A stretch of DNA of 64,000 nucleotides from Silene conica. Lineage: Eukaryota; Streptophyta; Magnoliopsida; Caryophyllales; Caryophyllaceae. The stretch's first letter is position 1; every line of letters starts with the position of its first letter. The stretch covers positions 44,288,772-44,352,771 of the forward strand of contig CM055314.2 in assembly GCA_029255685.2 (NCBI GenBank). Reading direction: 5' to 3'. Both the position numbers and the translations under genes were made by a program. This document shows positions 35,953 to 47,526 of the stretch, piece after piece. The notes under the pieces were generated by a model that was given only the letters and a program-made list of their open reading frames with translations, was not told the origin of the DNA and did not search any database.

Positions 35953-37145
35953 CCCACAATATCCCCACTACTCTCCCATATTGTTTTTCTTTTATATAGA
36001 GAATTCGTAATACAACAATCACGTTAAACCGTCGTGTGGTCGTATTAGATATTTAAAAGCAACCTACTAATTTTATTGATATCATATAAACGAAATAAAT
36101 GAATAAAATTAAAATTTAGGATTACATAATTATTAAGTAAATACATAATGAAAATTTTGTATAGTAAACGACGGGTTACGTTCATTCAGCCAAAAATGCG
36201 GTCTAATTTAAAATAAGACACATATTTTTTTTCTAAATTAGTTGCATAATCAGAAATGTGTGAATTAAATAGAATATACAAGTTGAATGAATTACGCGAT
36301 ATTATTAAATCACAGTAGAATACTACCAAAGTCCAAAACTAACATGATATATAAACCAATCATGAAACAAACTGCGTTATAATATTAACGATGATATAAT
36401 CAAGTGTTGGAAAATATAGTCAAAAATAGAAAAAACTAATAAATTAAATTACCTTAATAGGGTCAAAATCTTAAGAAAAATTACAGATCAATATTAATGT
36501 TGTAAAAATAATCAAAACTATACTGCACCAAAAAGTAATTGAAAATTTTAAATAAAAGAACATATTATTCTATAAAAACAATAATTTATTAAATATAAAG
36601 TGAAACACATTAGTTAAATGAAAAGTAGTTAACTGGTTTAGGTCGTAATTAATGTGCAACAATATAAAAAAAGTAAATAAAAATATTGTAAAATAAATTT
36701 GAAATAAGTAAAAATTGAACTAAAAAATCGCAACACTTTTTAACTAATACAGAATAAGCGAAACAAAAGAAAACTAAAAAATCTTTCAAACTAATAAAAT
36801 AATAAAAAAAAAAATTAGATATGTGATGAGTATCATATTCGAGGTTAATGATTAGTCATGAAGTATAATGCCCGAAAGAGTGATAGCGGATTGGTAGTTG
36901 AGAGGCTTTAAAGAGAATAAATATAGGGTCGGGATTTGTTTACAAGATTCTATATGCACAAAAAGGTATAATATGACTTATTTGGAGGTAGGCCGTGTAG
37001 TTTATGAAGTAATATTGAATTCGTTTAACCCGTTGTTGAAAACAAATTTACACCCGTACTACTCGATATTTACAAGTTCTTATTTAACACGGGTGTATCT
37101 GTCTTAAGTTTAGGATGCATTAGGTAGTATGTGTAAGATAAGAAC
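35953..37145. other. AT-rich stretch without recognised features
   Basis: About 1.2 kb between LTR E and the second copia. Only short chance frames (for example 36898-37107). No repeat or element ends recognised. Confidence 0.6.
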
Positions 37146-37221
37146 TGTTGGATTTCTTAAACTCAAAATTAATTTAGTCATACTAATTATATTATCTCAT
37201 AATTAAAAGATCTTATTGCAA
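37146..37221 (-). repeat. Copia 3' LTR, outer part
   Basis: TGTTGGATTTC onward aligns with the start of the 26647 LTR (shared TTAGTCATACTAAT, GATCTTAT). Confidence 0.75.
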
Positions 37222-37304
37222 AAAGGAAGCAAAGCAAAACCCTAATGGAAGGTGACTGACAGGCGACGTCACTTTCATGCCCTAGCTTTGATCTTCCTCG
37301 TATC

Positions 37305-38549
37305 ATGGCTAGGAATGCAGCACAGAAAACCAAGCATCGACAACAATCTGCACAAAAAACAAAGATTAAACAATGTGATTTCATTCAGAGAGTTTTGAGT
37401 ACAATGAATAAAAATACAATACCAGTTACAGAAAGGAAAACAGGGCCAGATGAGGATGAAGTTTTACGTAGCAAACCAATGCATGAGTTGAATCCTATTC
37501 CGGGATTATGTTTTGATGATGAAGAGGTGGATATTCCTAGCAACCAGGAATCTGATTCAGGTAATATTCCTATATACAATAATGATAAGATTACGGACAA
37601 TACCCCGGTTATACCAGATATGATTCAATTCACAACAGAGGATGTTCAGGAGGAAGTTGATTACTGGAATCAGGCAGTATTTTGTTTTGTATTGGGTGCA
37701 AACCCTCCATGGGAGGTTTTGAATGGTTTTATTCATAGAATTTGGCATAAACATGGCATATTTCTGGTGCGTTTTAAGGATGTCAAGGATAAGGAATTGG
37801 TGATGAGTAATGGCTATTACATGTTTGACAATAAGCCACTTATTGTTAAGCCTTGGAATGAGAATGTGGATTTAATGAAAACTGATGTGAAATTGGTACC
37901 CGCGTGGGTGAGGTTACATGCCTTACCTCTCAAATTTTGGGGTAAGTGCCTACCAGCAGTTGCAGGCCTTGTAGGGAAATTTATCAAATCTGATCAAGCC
38001 ACGACTGACAAGACCAGATTGGGTTTTGCTAGAACCATGGTTGAACTTCCTGTTGGGAAGCAATACCCTAAGGAAATTCAATTCAAAGATGAGAAGGGGA
38101 TCATTCAAAGGATCAAGGTTGAGTATGAATGGAGACCTTCTAGGTGTAATTTGTGTAAAGGGATTGGTCATGAGACGAATCATTGCAGAAAGGGCAAACA
38201 CATTCCCAAACCTGGCACACAACCACCTAAGGCTTGGAAACCATTGCAAGCAGTGCCCATCACAGATATGAGGAGATTATTGACTGGTTCAGAACAGCTT
38301 GTTCAGGTGCAGGAACCAGTGGCTGTACCTGTTACAGAACCAGATATGCCAGTGGAAGGACTGCAGGGTTCTATGGCTCAGGTTTCTGAACAGACTGGGC
38401 AACAATCAAACCTTGAGCAGGGTGAAATCCCCCCTGATCAGCAGCAGGTTCAGTCTCAGACCATTGACTCTCAGTCAGGAGATTTCAGAGAGGATTCACA
38501 GTTGGGAAATTGTAACAATGATACCCCACCCAATGTGTCTCATGAATAA
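37305..38549 (+). CDS. LINE ORF1, DUF4283-like nucleic-acid-binding protein
   Basis: 414 residues, complete. Plant L1 ORF1 proteins bind the element's RNA and help assemble the ribonucleoprotein. The middle (about residues 105-260) fits the DUF4283 family, followed by a CCHC knuckle CNLCKGIGHETNHC at about residue 282, then a Gln/Pro-rich tail. The stop overlaps the ORF2 start (ATGAATAA), so translation of ORF2 by termination-reinitiation is possible. The start is the first ATG after the LINE 5' end. Confidence 0.88.
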   Translation: MARNAAQKTKHRQQSAQKTKIKQCDFIQRVLSTMNKNTIPVTERKTGPDEDEVLRSKPMHELNPIPGLCFDDEEVDIPSNQESDSGNIPIYNNDKITDNTPVIPDMIQFTTEDVQEEVDYWNQAVFCFVLGANPPWEVLNGFIHRIWHKHGIFLVRFKDVKDKELVMSNGYYMFDNKPLIVKPWNENVDLMKTDVKLVPAWVRLHALPLKFWGKCLPAVAGLVGKFIKSDQATTDKTRLGFARTMVELPVGKQYPKEIQFKDEKGIIQRIKVEYEWRPSRCNLCKGIGHETNHCRKGKHIPKPGTQPPKAWKPLQAVPITDMRRLLTGSEQLVQVQEPVAVPVTEPDMPVEGLQGSMAQVSEQTGQQSNLEQGEIPPDQQQVQSQTIDSQSGDFREDSQLGNCNNDTPPNVSHE

Positions 38550-40486
38550 TATTGGGTTTTGGAATGTTAGAGGGCTCAATAGTGTAAATAAACAGAATAT
38601 AGTTAAGGATTTTCTCAAGAATAAGGATATTGGTTTATTTGGTTTGTTAGAAACTAAAGTTACTGGTGCTAACTTAAGGAATATTAATACTTCTTTGATA
38701 AATGGTTGGAGCATAACTACCAATTCACACCTTCACCCAGGGGGAAGAGTTTGGTTGATGTCGAAAGCAAACATGTTTGATGTCACAGTGTTACAATATC
38801 ACTCTCAATGCATTCATGCTAAGGTAACAGCAAAGGTGAGCAAGAAGGAGCTCCTCATTACCATGATATATGCCTTTAATGAGGGAGATAAGAGGAAAGA
38901 GTTATGGGATACTCTTATGCAAATTGCTGCAACTTGTCACATGCCATGGGCTATTGCAGGTGACTTCAACACAGTTCTGGACCCTTCTGAGAGACTGGGA
39001 GGGAATACCAAAAGAGAGGATATGGAGGACTTTATGCACTGTATTCAAACTTGTGAATTGGTTGATGTTCCAGCCACTGGATCCTACTTTACCTGGACTA
39101 ATAAGAGAGCTCCAGGACAAAGGATGTTCAGTAGGCTAGACAGATTCATGGGGAATCCCCAGTGGCTTACTGACTTCCCTGACCTAGTAGCTCAATTTCA
39201 CACTGAGGGGATCATGGACCATACTCCATGCATTGTGAGTAGTGCTCAGGTGTGCCATAGCAGAAAGACAAGCTTCAAGTACTATAACATGTGGAGTAAT
39301 TCATCAGATTTTATTCCCACTGTTAAGGAGATATGGGACTATCCTTTCTATGGCACTAAGATGTTTTGTGTTATTAAAAAGCTCAAGATGCTGAAGGGAC
39401 CTCTGAAAACCTTAAATAAGAACTGTTTTGCTGACATAGAGGTCAAAACCACAAAGGCTCTTCTGGATCTGGAGCAACTTCAAGCCAAAATTAGAGAGGA
39501 TGTAGCAAATGCTGAGATGCTGTCTGAGGAAATAGCTCTTCTCACTGAGACCAGATATCTTATTAAAGCTAGGGACAGTTTTCTTGCTCAAAAGGCCAAA
39601 AACAAAGTGGTTGGAGGAGGGTGATAGTAACACTGCTTACTTTCATAGCAGTATCAGGCAGAGGAATATCCAGAATAAAGTAGTGCAAATTGATGACCTA
39701 CAGGGTAAGCAGTGCACTGACCAGAATGCCATCCAAGCTGCCTTTCTGCACTACTACCAATCCTTGCTGGGTTGCAGTTCTGCCACTGATCAGGTCAAAA
39801 ATGTAGTCATGGCCACAGGCAGTGTATGCTCTGAAAGTCACTGTACTATTCTCAATAGGCCAGTCACTGCTCAGGAAATCAAGGATGCCATCTTTTCCAT
39901 CCCTAACACAAAGGCCCCAAGGCCAGATGGTTATAGTAGCCAGTTTTTTAAGGATTCTTGGTCTGTCATTGAATCAGATGTCTGTGCTACTGTGGCAGAT
40001 TTCTTCAGGTCTGGAGAATTACTACAGCAGGTGAATGCTACTAATATCTCACTTATTCCAAAGTGTGAGAGACCTAATTCTGTGACCCAATTTAGGCCTA
40101 TAGCTTGCTGAAATGTTCTTTATAAAGCCATCTCCAAACTGTTATGCAACAGGCTAGCTCTTGTGTTACCTGACCTTATACAAGAAAATCAGGGAGCTTT
40201 CATTAAAGGAAGATCAATTATTGAGAATGTCCTTATATGCCAAGACTTAATCCATATGTATTCAAGGCAGAATGTTTCCCCACGATGCTTATTTAAGATT
40301 GATTTACAGAAGGCTTATGATACCCTTGAATGGGCTTTTATTGCACAACTGTTACACAAGTTCCAAATACCTGAACATTTCATCAAAATGTTGATGGCCT
40401 GTATAACCTCTCCCACCTTCTCCCTCACTTTGAATGGGAGTATGTTTGGCTATTTCAAAGGCAAGAGAGGGCTCAGACAGGGGGAC

Positions 40487-41654
40487 TGATGCGTATTTGG
40501 GGTGATAATCAATAAAGATAATCAACAAAAATACGGATGTTGCAGCGGAATAAAAATACTAATAAAATATTACAATCTTGAACGAATAAAGAACGAAAAA
40601 TAACCAAGAAAGATGAAAAACGGATGAATGATGGCACGGTGGTGATGACGTGGCAGCTCGGCAGGGCTGACGTGGCAGCTCGGCAGGGCTGACGTGGCGG
40701 CGGTCAACTGGTGGTCAACGGTGGTGATCGTTCTTGGTGTTTCTTGGTGTTCTTGATTGATGAATCTTGATGACGTAATAAGGCACATCACTTAATACTT
40801 GAAAGATTTGTGAAACGATTTGATGAATGATTTATGATTGTCGATGGATAGGATAATTGATCAAGCTCACACAGATACCCTCTCAATTATTTTGAAGCTC
40901 ACACAGATACTTCGGGTTTTAAAGCTCACACAGATACTTTAGGTTTGTAAGTAAAACTTAACAAAAGGTTTTAATTTTATAACTTGAATATAATTTAAAA
41001 CTACATGGCTGCCCCCTATTTATAGGGTGGACGATCAGCCCTACTATCCTACTCTTATTAAGGTTAGAATACCTTAATTTAATCTATTTAGAAAACCCTA
41101 ATCCTACCTAGGTTCAAACAAATAGTTTGACTAAGATTAAGACTTCTATTCCTACACAAACTATGAATCCTATCACTAGTAGGATTCCTTATTCTACTAG
41201 GATTGTGAATCCTATAAATACTAGGACATATAATCCTATTAGGATTATGAATCTTACAATAACTAAGACTCCTAATTCTATTAGGACTAAGAATCCTACA
41301 ATAACTAGGACTCCTAATTCTATTAGGACTATGAATCCTACAACACTTAGGATTCCTAATTCTACTAGGGCTATGAATCCTATCACAACTAGGATTCCTA
41401 TTTAAATTAGGATTTCCTATTTGTACTAGGACTCTTACAAAGACTCCTATTTGGACTAGAAAACACATTAGTCCTTATTAAACATAAAATAAACTAACTA
41501 CTCGCTATACACAACCTAGATTTGGTCGTGTATTATACTCCATTGTCGAGTCCACGCGATCTTGAATATTGTATTGGACCCAAAATCGCACCCATAGATT
41601 AGAGACCTCGTATTCTGGTTAAGGAGTAGTTCATAAGAGGATGCTCCCGCATCA
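40487..41654 (-). repeat. Mini-element 3' LTR
   Basis: TGATGCG to CGCATCA, a 7-bp inverted end repeat. The middle (41130-41420) is packed with short AGGATT/CCTAATTC palindromes that create open frames on both strands. Confidence 0.92.
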
Positions 41655-42991
41655 CACTCTCCTTCTTTTCGAAAATTTGGCCTCAAATTTCGGCGTATGC
41701 TGCCACCTGGATCAAAAACATATCTTCCAAGTTGAATTATCCTTGTAATAACAGGCCTAGATAATCCCACCTCTTTCTGTATAGTATCAAATCTTATACG
41801 CCTTGTATGATCTTTAACCCCACTTGACTTATGCTTCTGTTTTGTCCTTTGCTTGTTTCCTCCACTAATCCATTTTCCTTGCACAATTAGATTATGAACG
41901 GAAAAAATTGTTTGTGGTATATCAACTCTACCTTTAACCATCATAGGATTCGAGCTTAACACTGGGTTAGAACCTCTACCATGTACTCCCTTACCAACCT
42001 CCTTTATTTGCATAAGTAAACTCAGAATAAAATAGGTTGCTTGGAATCCAGTAGTGATACTTCTAATTAACACAAGACTTGCATTCCCTAATTGGTAAGA
42101 ATTCTTATCATCACTTTCAATGATAGTTAATGAATCCTGTGTGTTGATAGGACGGTCTCTACCCACTATATTATTCATGGATTCCCTGACTAACATAGGC
42201 AAAGAATCAGATTTGCTTTGATTGTTACCGTCACTTACCAGTGGTTCAAATCTGATGATCTCATCTTCTTCCTTTGCTTTATCTTTTTGAAGATACGAGT
42301 CCTCTTTTGGACAGTCATGTAGACTGTTCGTTTCTTCAACAACAAGTACCCCACGGTTATTCCCTTCGTCTTCGACCCTACTACCCTCTATCTCCGTGGC
42401 TTCCATCAAAACCTCCTCTACGTCTCTCTTAGGTTCTAATCTTTTCTTTGGAACCCATGGTTGAAGATCAAATATTGTTTTTCCCTTAGGTATGCTATAA
42501 ACATTGGTCCTTCCGTTGTGTTTAACCTTTCGATCAAACTGCCAGGGTCTTCCCAATAAAATATGACTAGCACTCATAGGAACAATATCGCACCATATTT
42601 CATCTTCATATGGACCAATCTTGAATGGAACTAAGACTTGTTGGTTTACGTTAATCCCTTCTTCTCCATCAAGCCAATAGAGCTTATAAGGTTGTTTCTT
42701 ATCAATCTTGGGTAGTTGTAATTTTTCAACCGCCTCTACGGACATTTTATTAGTACAAGAACCGCTATCAATAATCATAGTACACACCTTATTCTTTATC
42801 TTGCACTTCGTACGAAAAATTCTCTCCCTTTGATCGTGGATCTCTTCTTCGGTTTCTATATGTAGGTTTCTTAACACCATTGTAATAAAACTTTCCCAAG
42901 AACCGGTGTAATAAAAATTAGACCAAGAGCCGAAGCTCTGATACCAATTTGATGCGTATTTGGGGTGATAATCAATAAAGATAATCAACAA
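41516..42991 (-). CDS. Protease-bearing ORF of gypsy mini-element
   Basis: An uninterrupted frame of 491 codons from within the 5' LTR edge, through the interior, into the 3' LTR. A likelier start is the methionine before VLRNLHIETEEE near 42877, giving about 450 residues. A retropepsin domain follows: the active-site motif IIDSGSCTNK (Asp-Ser-Gly), then a WCDIVPMSASHILLGRPW motif typical of gypsy proteases. The C-terminal half is charged and unrecognised, with a Lys/Arg-rich stretch. No Gag, zinc knuckle or RT is visible. The tail crosses the polypurine tract into the 3' LTR, so part may be chance reading-through. Confidence 0.85.
   Translation of the reverse strand: MLIIFIDYHPKYASNWYQSFGSWSNFYYTGSWESFITMVLRNLHIETEEEIHDQRERIFRTKCKIKNKVCTMIIDSGSCTNKMSVEAVEKLQLPKIDKKQPYKLYWLDGEEGINVNQQVLVPFKIGPYEDEIWCDIVPMSASHILLGRPWQFDRKVKHNGRTNVYSIPKGKTIFDLQPWVPKKRLEPKRDVEEVLMEATEIEGSRVEDEGNNRGVLVVEETNSLHDCPKEDSYLQKDKAKEEDEIIRFEPLVSDGNNQSKSDSLPMLVRESMNNIVGRDRPINTQDSLTIIESDDKNSYQLGNASLVLIRSITTGFQATYFILSLLMQIKEVGKGVHGRGSNPVLSSNPMMVKGRVDIPQTIFSVHNLIVQGKWISGGNKQRTKQKHKSSGVKDHTRRIRFDTIQKEVGLSRPVITRIIQLGRYVFDPGGSIRRNLRPNFRKEGECDAGASSYELLLNQNTRSLIYGCDFGSNTIFKIAWTRQWSIIHDQI
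42936..42947 (-). promoter_or_regulatory. Mini-element primer-binding site
   Basis: The minus strand reads TGGTATCAGAGC, two bases from the 5' LTR. Confidence 0.92.
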
Positions 42992-44095
42992 AAATACGGA
43001 TGTTGCAGCGGAATAAAAATACTAATAAAATATTACAATCTTGAACGAATAAAGAACGAAAAATAACCAAGAAAGATGAAAAACGGATGAATGATGGCAC
43101 GGTGGTGATGACGTGGCAGCTCGGCAGGGCTGACGTGGCGGCGGTCAACTGGTGGTCAACGGTGGTGATCGTTCTTGGTGTTTCTTGGTGTTCTTGATTG
43201 ATGAATCTTGATGACGTAATAAGGCACATCACTTAATACTTGAAAGATTTGTGAAACGATTTGATGAATGATTTATGATTGTCGATGGATAGGATAATTG
43301 ATCAAGCTCACACAGATACCCTCTCAATTATTTTGAAGCTCACACAGATACTTCGGGTTTTAAAGCTCACACAGATACTTTAGGTTTGTAAGTAAAACTT
43401 AACAAAAGGTTTTAATTTTATAACTTGAATATAATTTAAAACTACATGGCTGCCCCTTATTTATAGGGTGGACGATCAGCCCTACTATCCTACTCTTATT
43501 AAGGTTAGAATACCTTAATTTAATCTATTTAGAAAACCCTAATCCTACCTAGGTTCAAACAAATAGTTTGACTAGGATTAAGACTTCTATTCCTACACAA
43601 ACTATGAATCCTATCACTAGTAGGATTCCTTATTCTACTAGGATTGTGAATCCTATAAATACTAGGACATATAATCCTATTAGGATTATGAATCTTACAA
43701 TAACTAAGACTCCTAATTCTATTAGGACTAAGAATCCTACAATAACTAGGACTCCTAATTCTATTAGGACTATGAATCCTACAACACTTAGGATTCCTAA
43801 TTCTACTAGGGCTATGAATCCTATCACAACTAGGATTCCTATTTAAATTAGGATTTCCTATTTGTACTAGGACTCTTACAAAGACTCCTATTTGGACTAG
43901 AAAACACATTAGTCCTTATTAAACATAAAATAAACTAACTACTCGCTATACACAACCTAGATTTGGTCGTGTATTATACTCCATTGTCGAGTCCACGCGA
44001 TCTTGAATATTGTATTGGACCCAAAATCGCACCCATAGATTAGAGACCTCGTATTCTGGTTAAGGAGTGGTTCATAAGAGGATGCTCCCGCATTA
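42950..44095 (-). repeat. Mini-element 5' LTR
   Basis: 1146 bp, near-identical to the left copy. Confidence 0.92.
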
Positions 44096-45638
44096 GGGAC
44101 CCTATCTCTCCTCTCATCTTTACCATGTGTATGGAGTATTTTTCAAGACTTCTCAATTATGCCACTAATAGGGGACCTTTCCAGTACCATCCCATGTGCA
44201 AACATCTCAAACTTACCCACCTCATGTTTGCTGATGATCTACTTATGTTTTGCAAAGGTAATGCTCAGTCCATCCTCCTTCTCATGAGGGCTTTTCATTC
44301 CTTCTCAGCTGCTTCTGGTCTTAATCTAAATTCTGCTAAGTCTGATATATATTTCAATGGCATGAATGAAGATTTGAAATCTGATATTCAAAGGGTTACA
44401 GGATTTAGAGAGGGGACTTTTCCCTTCAGATACTTGGGAGTACCCATACAATCTGGCAAGATTAGTAAGCAAGAATGCCATAAGCTTACTGAGAAGATAG
44501 TCAGCAGAATTAGGGGTCTTGGTGCAAAAAAACTTTCATATGCAGGCAGGCTAACACTCATCACCTCTGTTCTTAACACTTTGCATTGCTACTGGGCTTC
44601 CATATTTATCTTACCAAAGGCACTCATCAAAAGAATTGAGGCCATATGTAGGAATTTTTTATGGGCTGGGAGCAGTGATTATCATAGAGTTCCCATGGTG
44701 GCCTGGGACACTGTCACTAGAACAAAGGCAGAAGGAGGGTTGGGGATCAAAAAGATGGCTGAGTGGAATTGTGCTGCTGTAGGGAAGCTTGTTAACTGGA
44801 TCTAGTACAAGTCTGATAGACTTTGGATAAGGTGGGTACATCAACTCTACTTGAAAGACAAACAATGGGATACCTATCTTCCTCCTCCAGATACCCCTTG
44901 GACTTGGAAGAGTGTCTGCAAAGCAAAAGAGGCCCTGAAGACTGGTTATGTTAATGATGTTTGGCTCCCTCACCCCCTGGGATACACTGTCAAGCAAGGC
45001 TATGAATGGTTAGTACCACCTATTGCACCACCAGCCTGGGCTAATCTCTGCTGGAACAACTGGAACATTCCAAAACAAGCTGTCATCACCTGGCTTACCT
45101 ATACTCATGGCCTGAATCTGAAAGTTAAACTTTTCAGATTTGGATGTTGTAGTGATGATTTGTGCTGCACTTGTGGGGTTGCTGCTGAAACCAGGGATCA
45201 CTTGTTCCTGGACTGCCCTTATAGTGGTAAGGTTAAGGAAGCTATTGAGAGGTCTATGCAGCTCATTATTCCCTCAGAGCTCATAATGTTTCAGGGACAC
45301 AATCGTGATCCTCAATGGAAAAAACTGGCACTGATCATCACTGGCCTCTACTATCATGTTTGGATGCAACAAAATAATGCCCGTGTGAATGGTACTCTTG
45401 TGAGACCTGAGTTACTTGCTATGACCATCATCAGAGAAGTTACAGCCAGAATTAGATACAAGACACATGAGTAATTGTGTGTAGTTGGCACAAAGGTTCT
45501 GTTAGGGAAATCAGATTTACTTTCATGTTTGTTTGTTTGGTTTTTTATGAAGTGCATAGGGGATTCGAACCTGCACTTAAGCATGTAAATTGTATGGATG
45601 TTTCTGGTTTTTGATATATATACTTCTCACATTTTATC

Positions 45639-45649
45639 AAAAAAAAAAA
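45639..45649 (+). other. LINE poly(A) tail
   Basis: A run of eleven A after TTTTATC marks the LINE 3' end. Copia LTR sequence resumes next to it. Confidence 0.85.
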
Positions 45650-46750
45650 TAGCCGAAACGTCAAAGAATAAGATTAATCCTTACATTGTTAATTTTCGGC
45701 CAAAATTGGCACAATCAAAGACACCTTCTTTGATTGTTCTTGAGCTCAATATCAAGGTATAATCCTCCTTAGTCCCCAAAATAGAAGACCTCCAAGAAGT
45801 AGACACCAAGACACACTCTAAAAATATTTGTGTTTGATTTTACTAGAACCTCACACAAATAACCTAGTTACTATTATTATTATTATCTTATAATAATTAT
45901 ACCATAAAATCAACTTAATTGATTGTGATGGAGGAGCAAGTGCACGGTCAAGAGAAGTAGAGAGAAAATTTTATTCTTTCTCTTCCTAAAAACCTCATGC
46001 AATTTCAAAAATGATGAATGAATATATTGAGAAGAGGAAAACACTCTTTTTCCCTTCTCTATGCATTTGGCCGGGTAGGTTATGGTGCCCTATGCATGGG
46101 CACTAAACCACCACTTGGCATTTCATATATTAAAATGTTTTTATTTAAATTTTATCATATAAAATGTTAACATAATACAAAAATGTAATGTGTAGTGTGA
46201 TCAAACATCACACGGTCCAAACATAACCATTATTGTCCATTTTATCAATTATAAAATGAACATTTATACATTTTACAAGTTTAACTAATTTAAACTTTAA
46301 TTCTCATAAAATAATAATCCTATTATTATTATTAGATATTATATTAAAAACATTTCTAATATAAATATATTCATTCTTAAATAATGTTTCATAAACATAT
46401 TAATTTTAGTAATGACAATTCATTCACTAAAATGTTACAATTTATAATCGTACTATAAATATACTCCATACACTAAATATAAACTAGGATCGATATAACT
46501 CGTATCAATATACAGTTATATCATTTTTCTATTAATAAAGCTGTCCCATAGGTGTGACCTAAAGGGATCGACTGATCACCACCGTCATACGACAGTAATG
46601 TCAAACTCTAGTAAGTCAATCATTACCGATTAATGTTGATCAGTCGACTGTATGAAAAGAATCATCCCATGAGTATTCTTATTATAGATTTATCAGTGAT
46701 TTAAATTCACTGACGTGATCGCACTATTGTTGAGGACACATTTCCCAACA
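45650..46750 (-). repeat. Copia 3' LTR, inner part
   Basis: Resumes after the LINE and ends GACACATTTCCCAACA, like the gag-only copia LTR. AT-rich, no coding. Confidence 0.82.
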
Positions 46751-47526
46751 ATGTCCCACTTGTCCTCGACAAGTGTGCGTCACCAATTCTCTTGTCCTAT
46801 TACATCATCTCCCACTCAATGCAAGGTGTCTTGCAGGTCGTACTTGCATTTGATCATATCCTGAGTGGTTTTCTCGATCTGGAGATTAATGATTTGACCG
46901 GAATTATCTACCATAGATACCTTCCGAGCGTGGCCATGCATTTGCAGTTAACTTCTCCTCGACTGGCCCTGAGATTTAAGACAACCCTGACAAGGGGTTG
47001 GACAATTCCTATCCTACTGTTCCCTTCGACTAGCACAGTCCATCATGACCCAAAAGAATCCCATTTGACCCCCTTTAACGGTTAATCGTGGAGCAAAAAT
47101 CAAAGTCACTCTGAAAACAAAGCCACCTTGGGCGAACAGTCTCAAGTTAAAGAATTGACCAGCAAGAATACATATAGTAGCTCTCGCCACGACCAGGCTG
47201 ATATAAAATTTCCAGAACTCTATAAGCGGTCACAAAATGCCCAACAAAGTGCCTCTTGCAGTCTGCCTATGTGATCGACTAGTCATCCCTTATGACTCTA
47301 TGGCATTTGAACTTGCCATCAATCGCCTCACACTCTAGTCGCTTCGAGACGTCACCTCATACAAGCGACTAGGGGCTATACTAAGTCTATCCGGTTCACT
47401 TAATGGGGTTCAAATTGTCTCTACAACCCATCTGGATTTGACAAAGTATACAAAAATTAAGTTTTAATGTAAAACATAAAACTTTTAAACAATAAACGCG
47501 ATTATCATATATGAACAATAAAACTT
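46751..47526 (-). other. Copia 3' non-coding region
   Basis: Between RNase H and the LTR. Strongly similar to 27938-28640 of the gag-only copia (CTCCCACTCAATGCAAG, CTTCCGAGCGTGGCCA), so the two copias are close relatives. A short plus-strand frame (46792-47085) occurs at the same place as 27979-28176 and is likely chance. Confidence 0.75.

Larger units (their letters stand above)
40487..44095 (-). mobile_element. Ty3/gypsy mini-element with only a protease domain
   Basis: Two LTRs (40487-41654, 1168 bp; 42950-44095, 1146 bp), perfect target duplication GGGAC (40482-40486 and 44096-44100), and primer site TGGTATCAGAGC on the minus strand (42936-42947). The interior is only 1.3 kb and encodes one ORF with a retropepsin domain. 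Gag, RT, RNase H and integrase are absent, so it must be mobilised by a partner. LTRs differ by only a few bases and one short tandem duplication by eye, so insertion is very recent. It looks structurally whole for a non-autonomous element. Confidence 0.93.
38542..45474 (+). pseudogene. LINE ORF2: endonuclease, reverse transcriptase, zf-RVT (broken)
   Basis: Nicks the target and copies LINE RNA. Endonuclease (38550-39250) shows WNVRGLN, LLETK, AGDFN, SRLDRF and MDHTP. RT (39850-44600) shows FRPIA, FKIDLQKAYDTLEW, GLRQGD and FADDLLMF; a zf-RVT domain (about 44850-45240) carries CxxC and a downstream H/C pair. Damage: a frameshift near 39580-39610 moves the frame by one base, a TGA follows FRPIAC at 40109-40111, a TAG lies at 44803-44805, and an LTR element is inserted at 40487 just after GLRQGD. 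No C-terminal RNase H is seen. The start ATG at 38542 overlaps ORF1; an in-frame ATG at 38533 is an alternative. Confidence 0.88.
37222..45649 (+). mobile_element. L1-type LINE (non-LTR retrotransposon)
   Basis: Starts near 37222, has ORF1 (37305-38549) and ORF2 (38542-45474, broken and interrupted), a 175-bp 3' UTR and a poly(A) tail at 45639-45649. It inserted into the 3' LTR of the broken copia. I could not identify its target-site duplication. The 3.6-kb element at 40487-44095 lies in the RT, so without it the LINE is about 4.8 kb. ORF2 carries one frameshift and two in-frame stops, so it is inactive. Confidence 0.9.

Noticed and set aside
41088-41468. 126-codon minus ORF (and 43529-43909, 41127-41405 plus)
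   Set aside because: Open on both strands because of the palindromic AGGATT/CCTAAT repeats in the mini-element LTRs; low complexity and identical in both LTRs.
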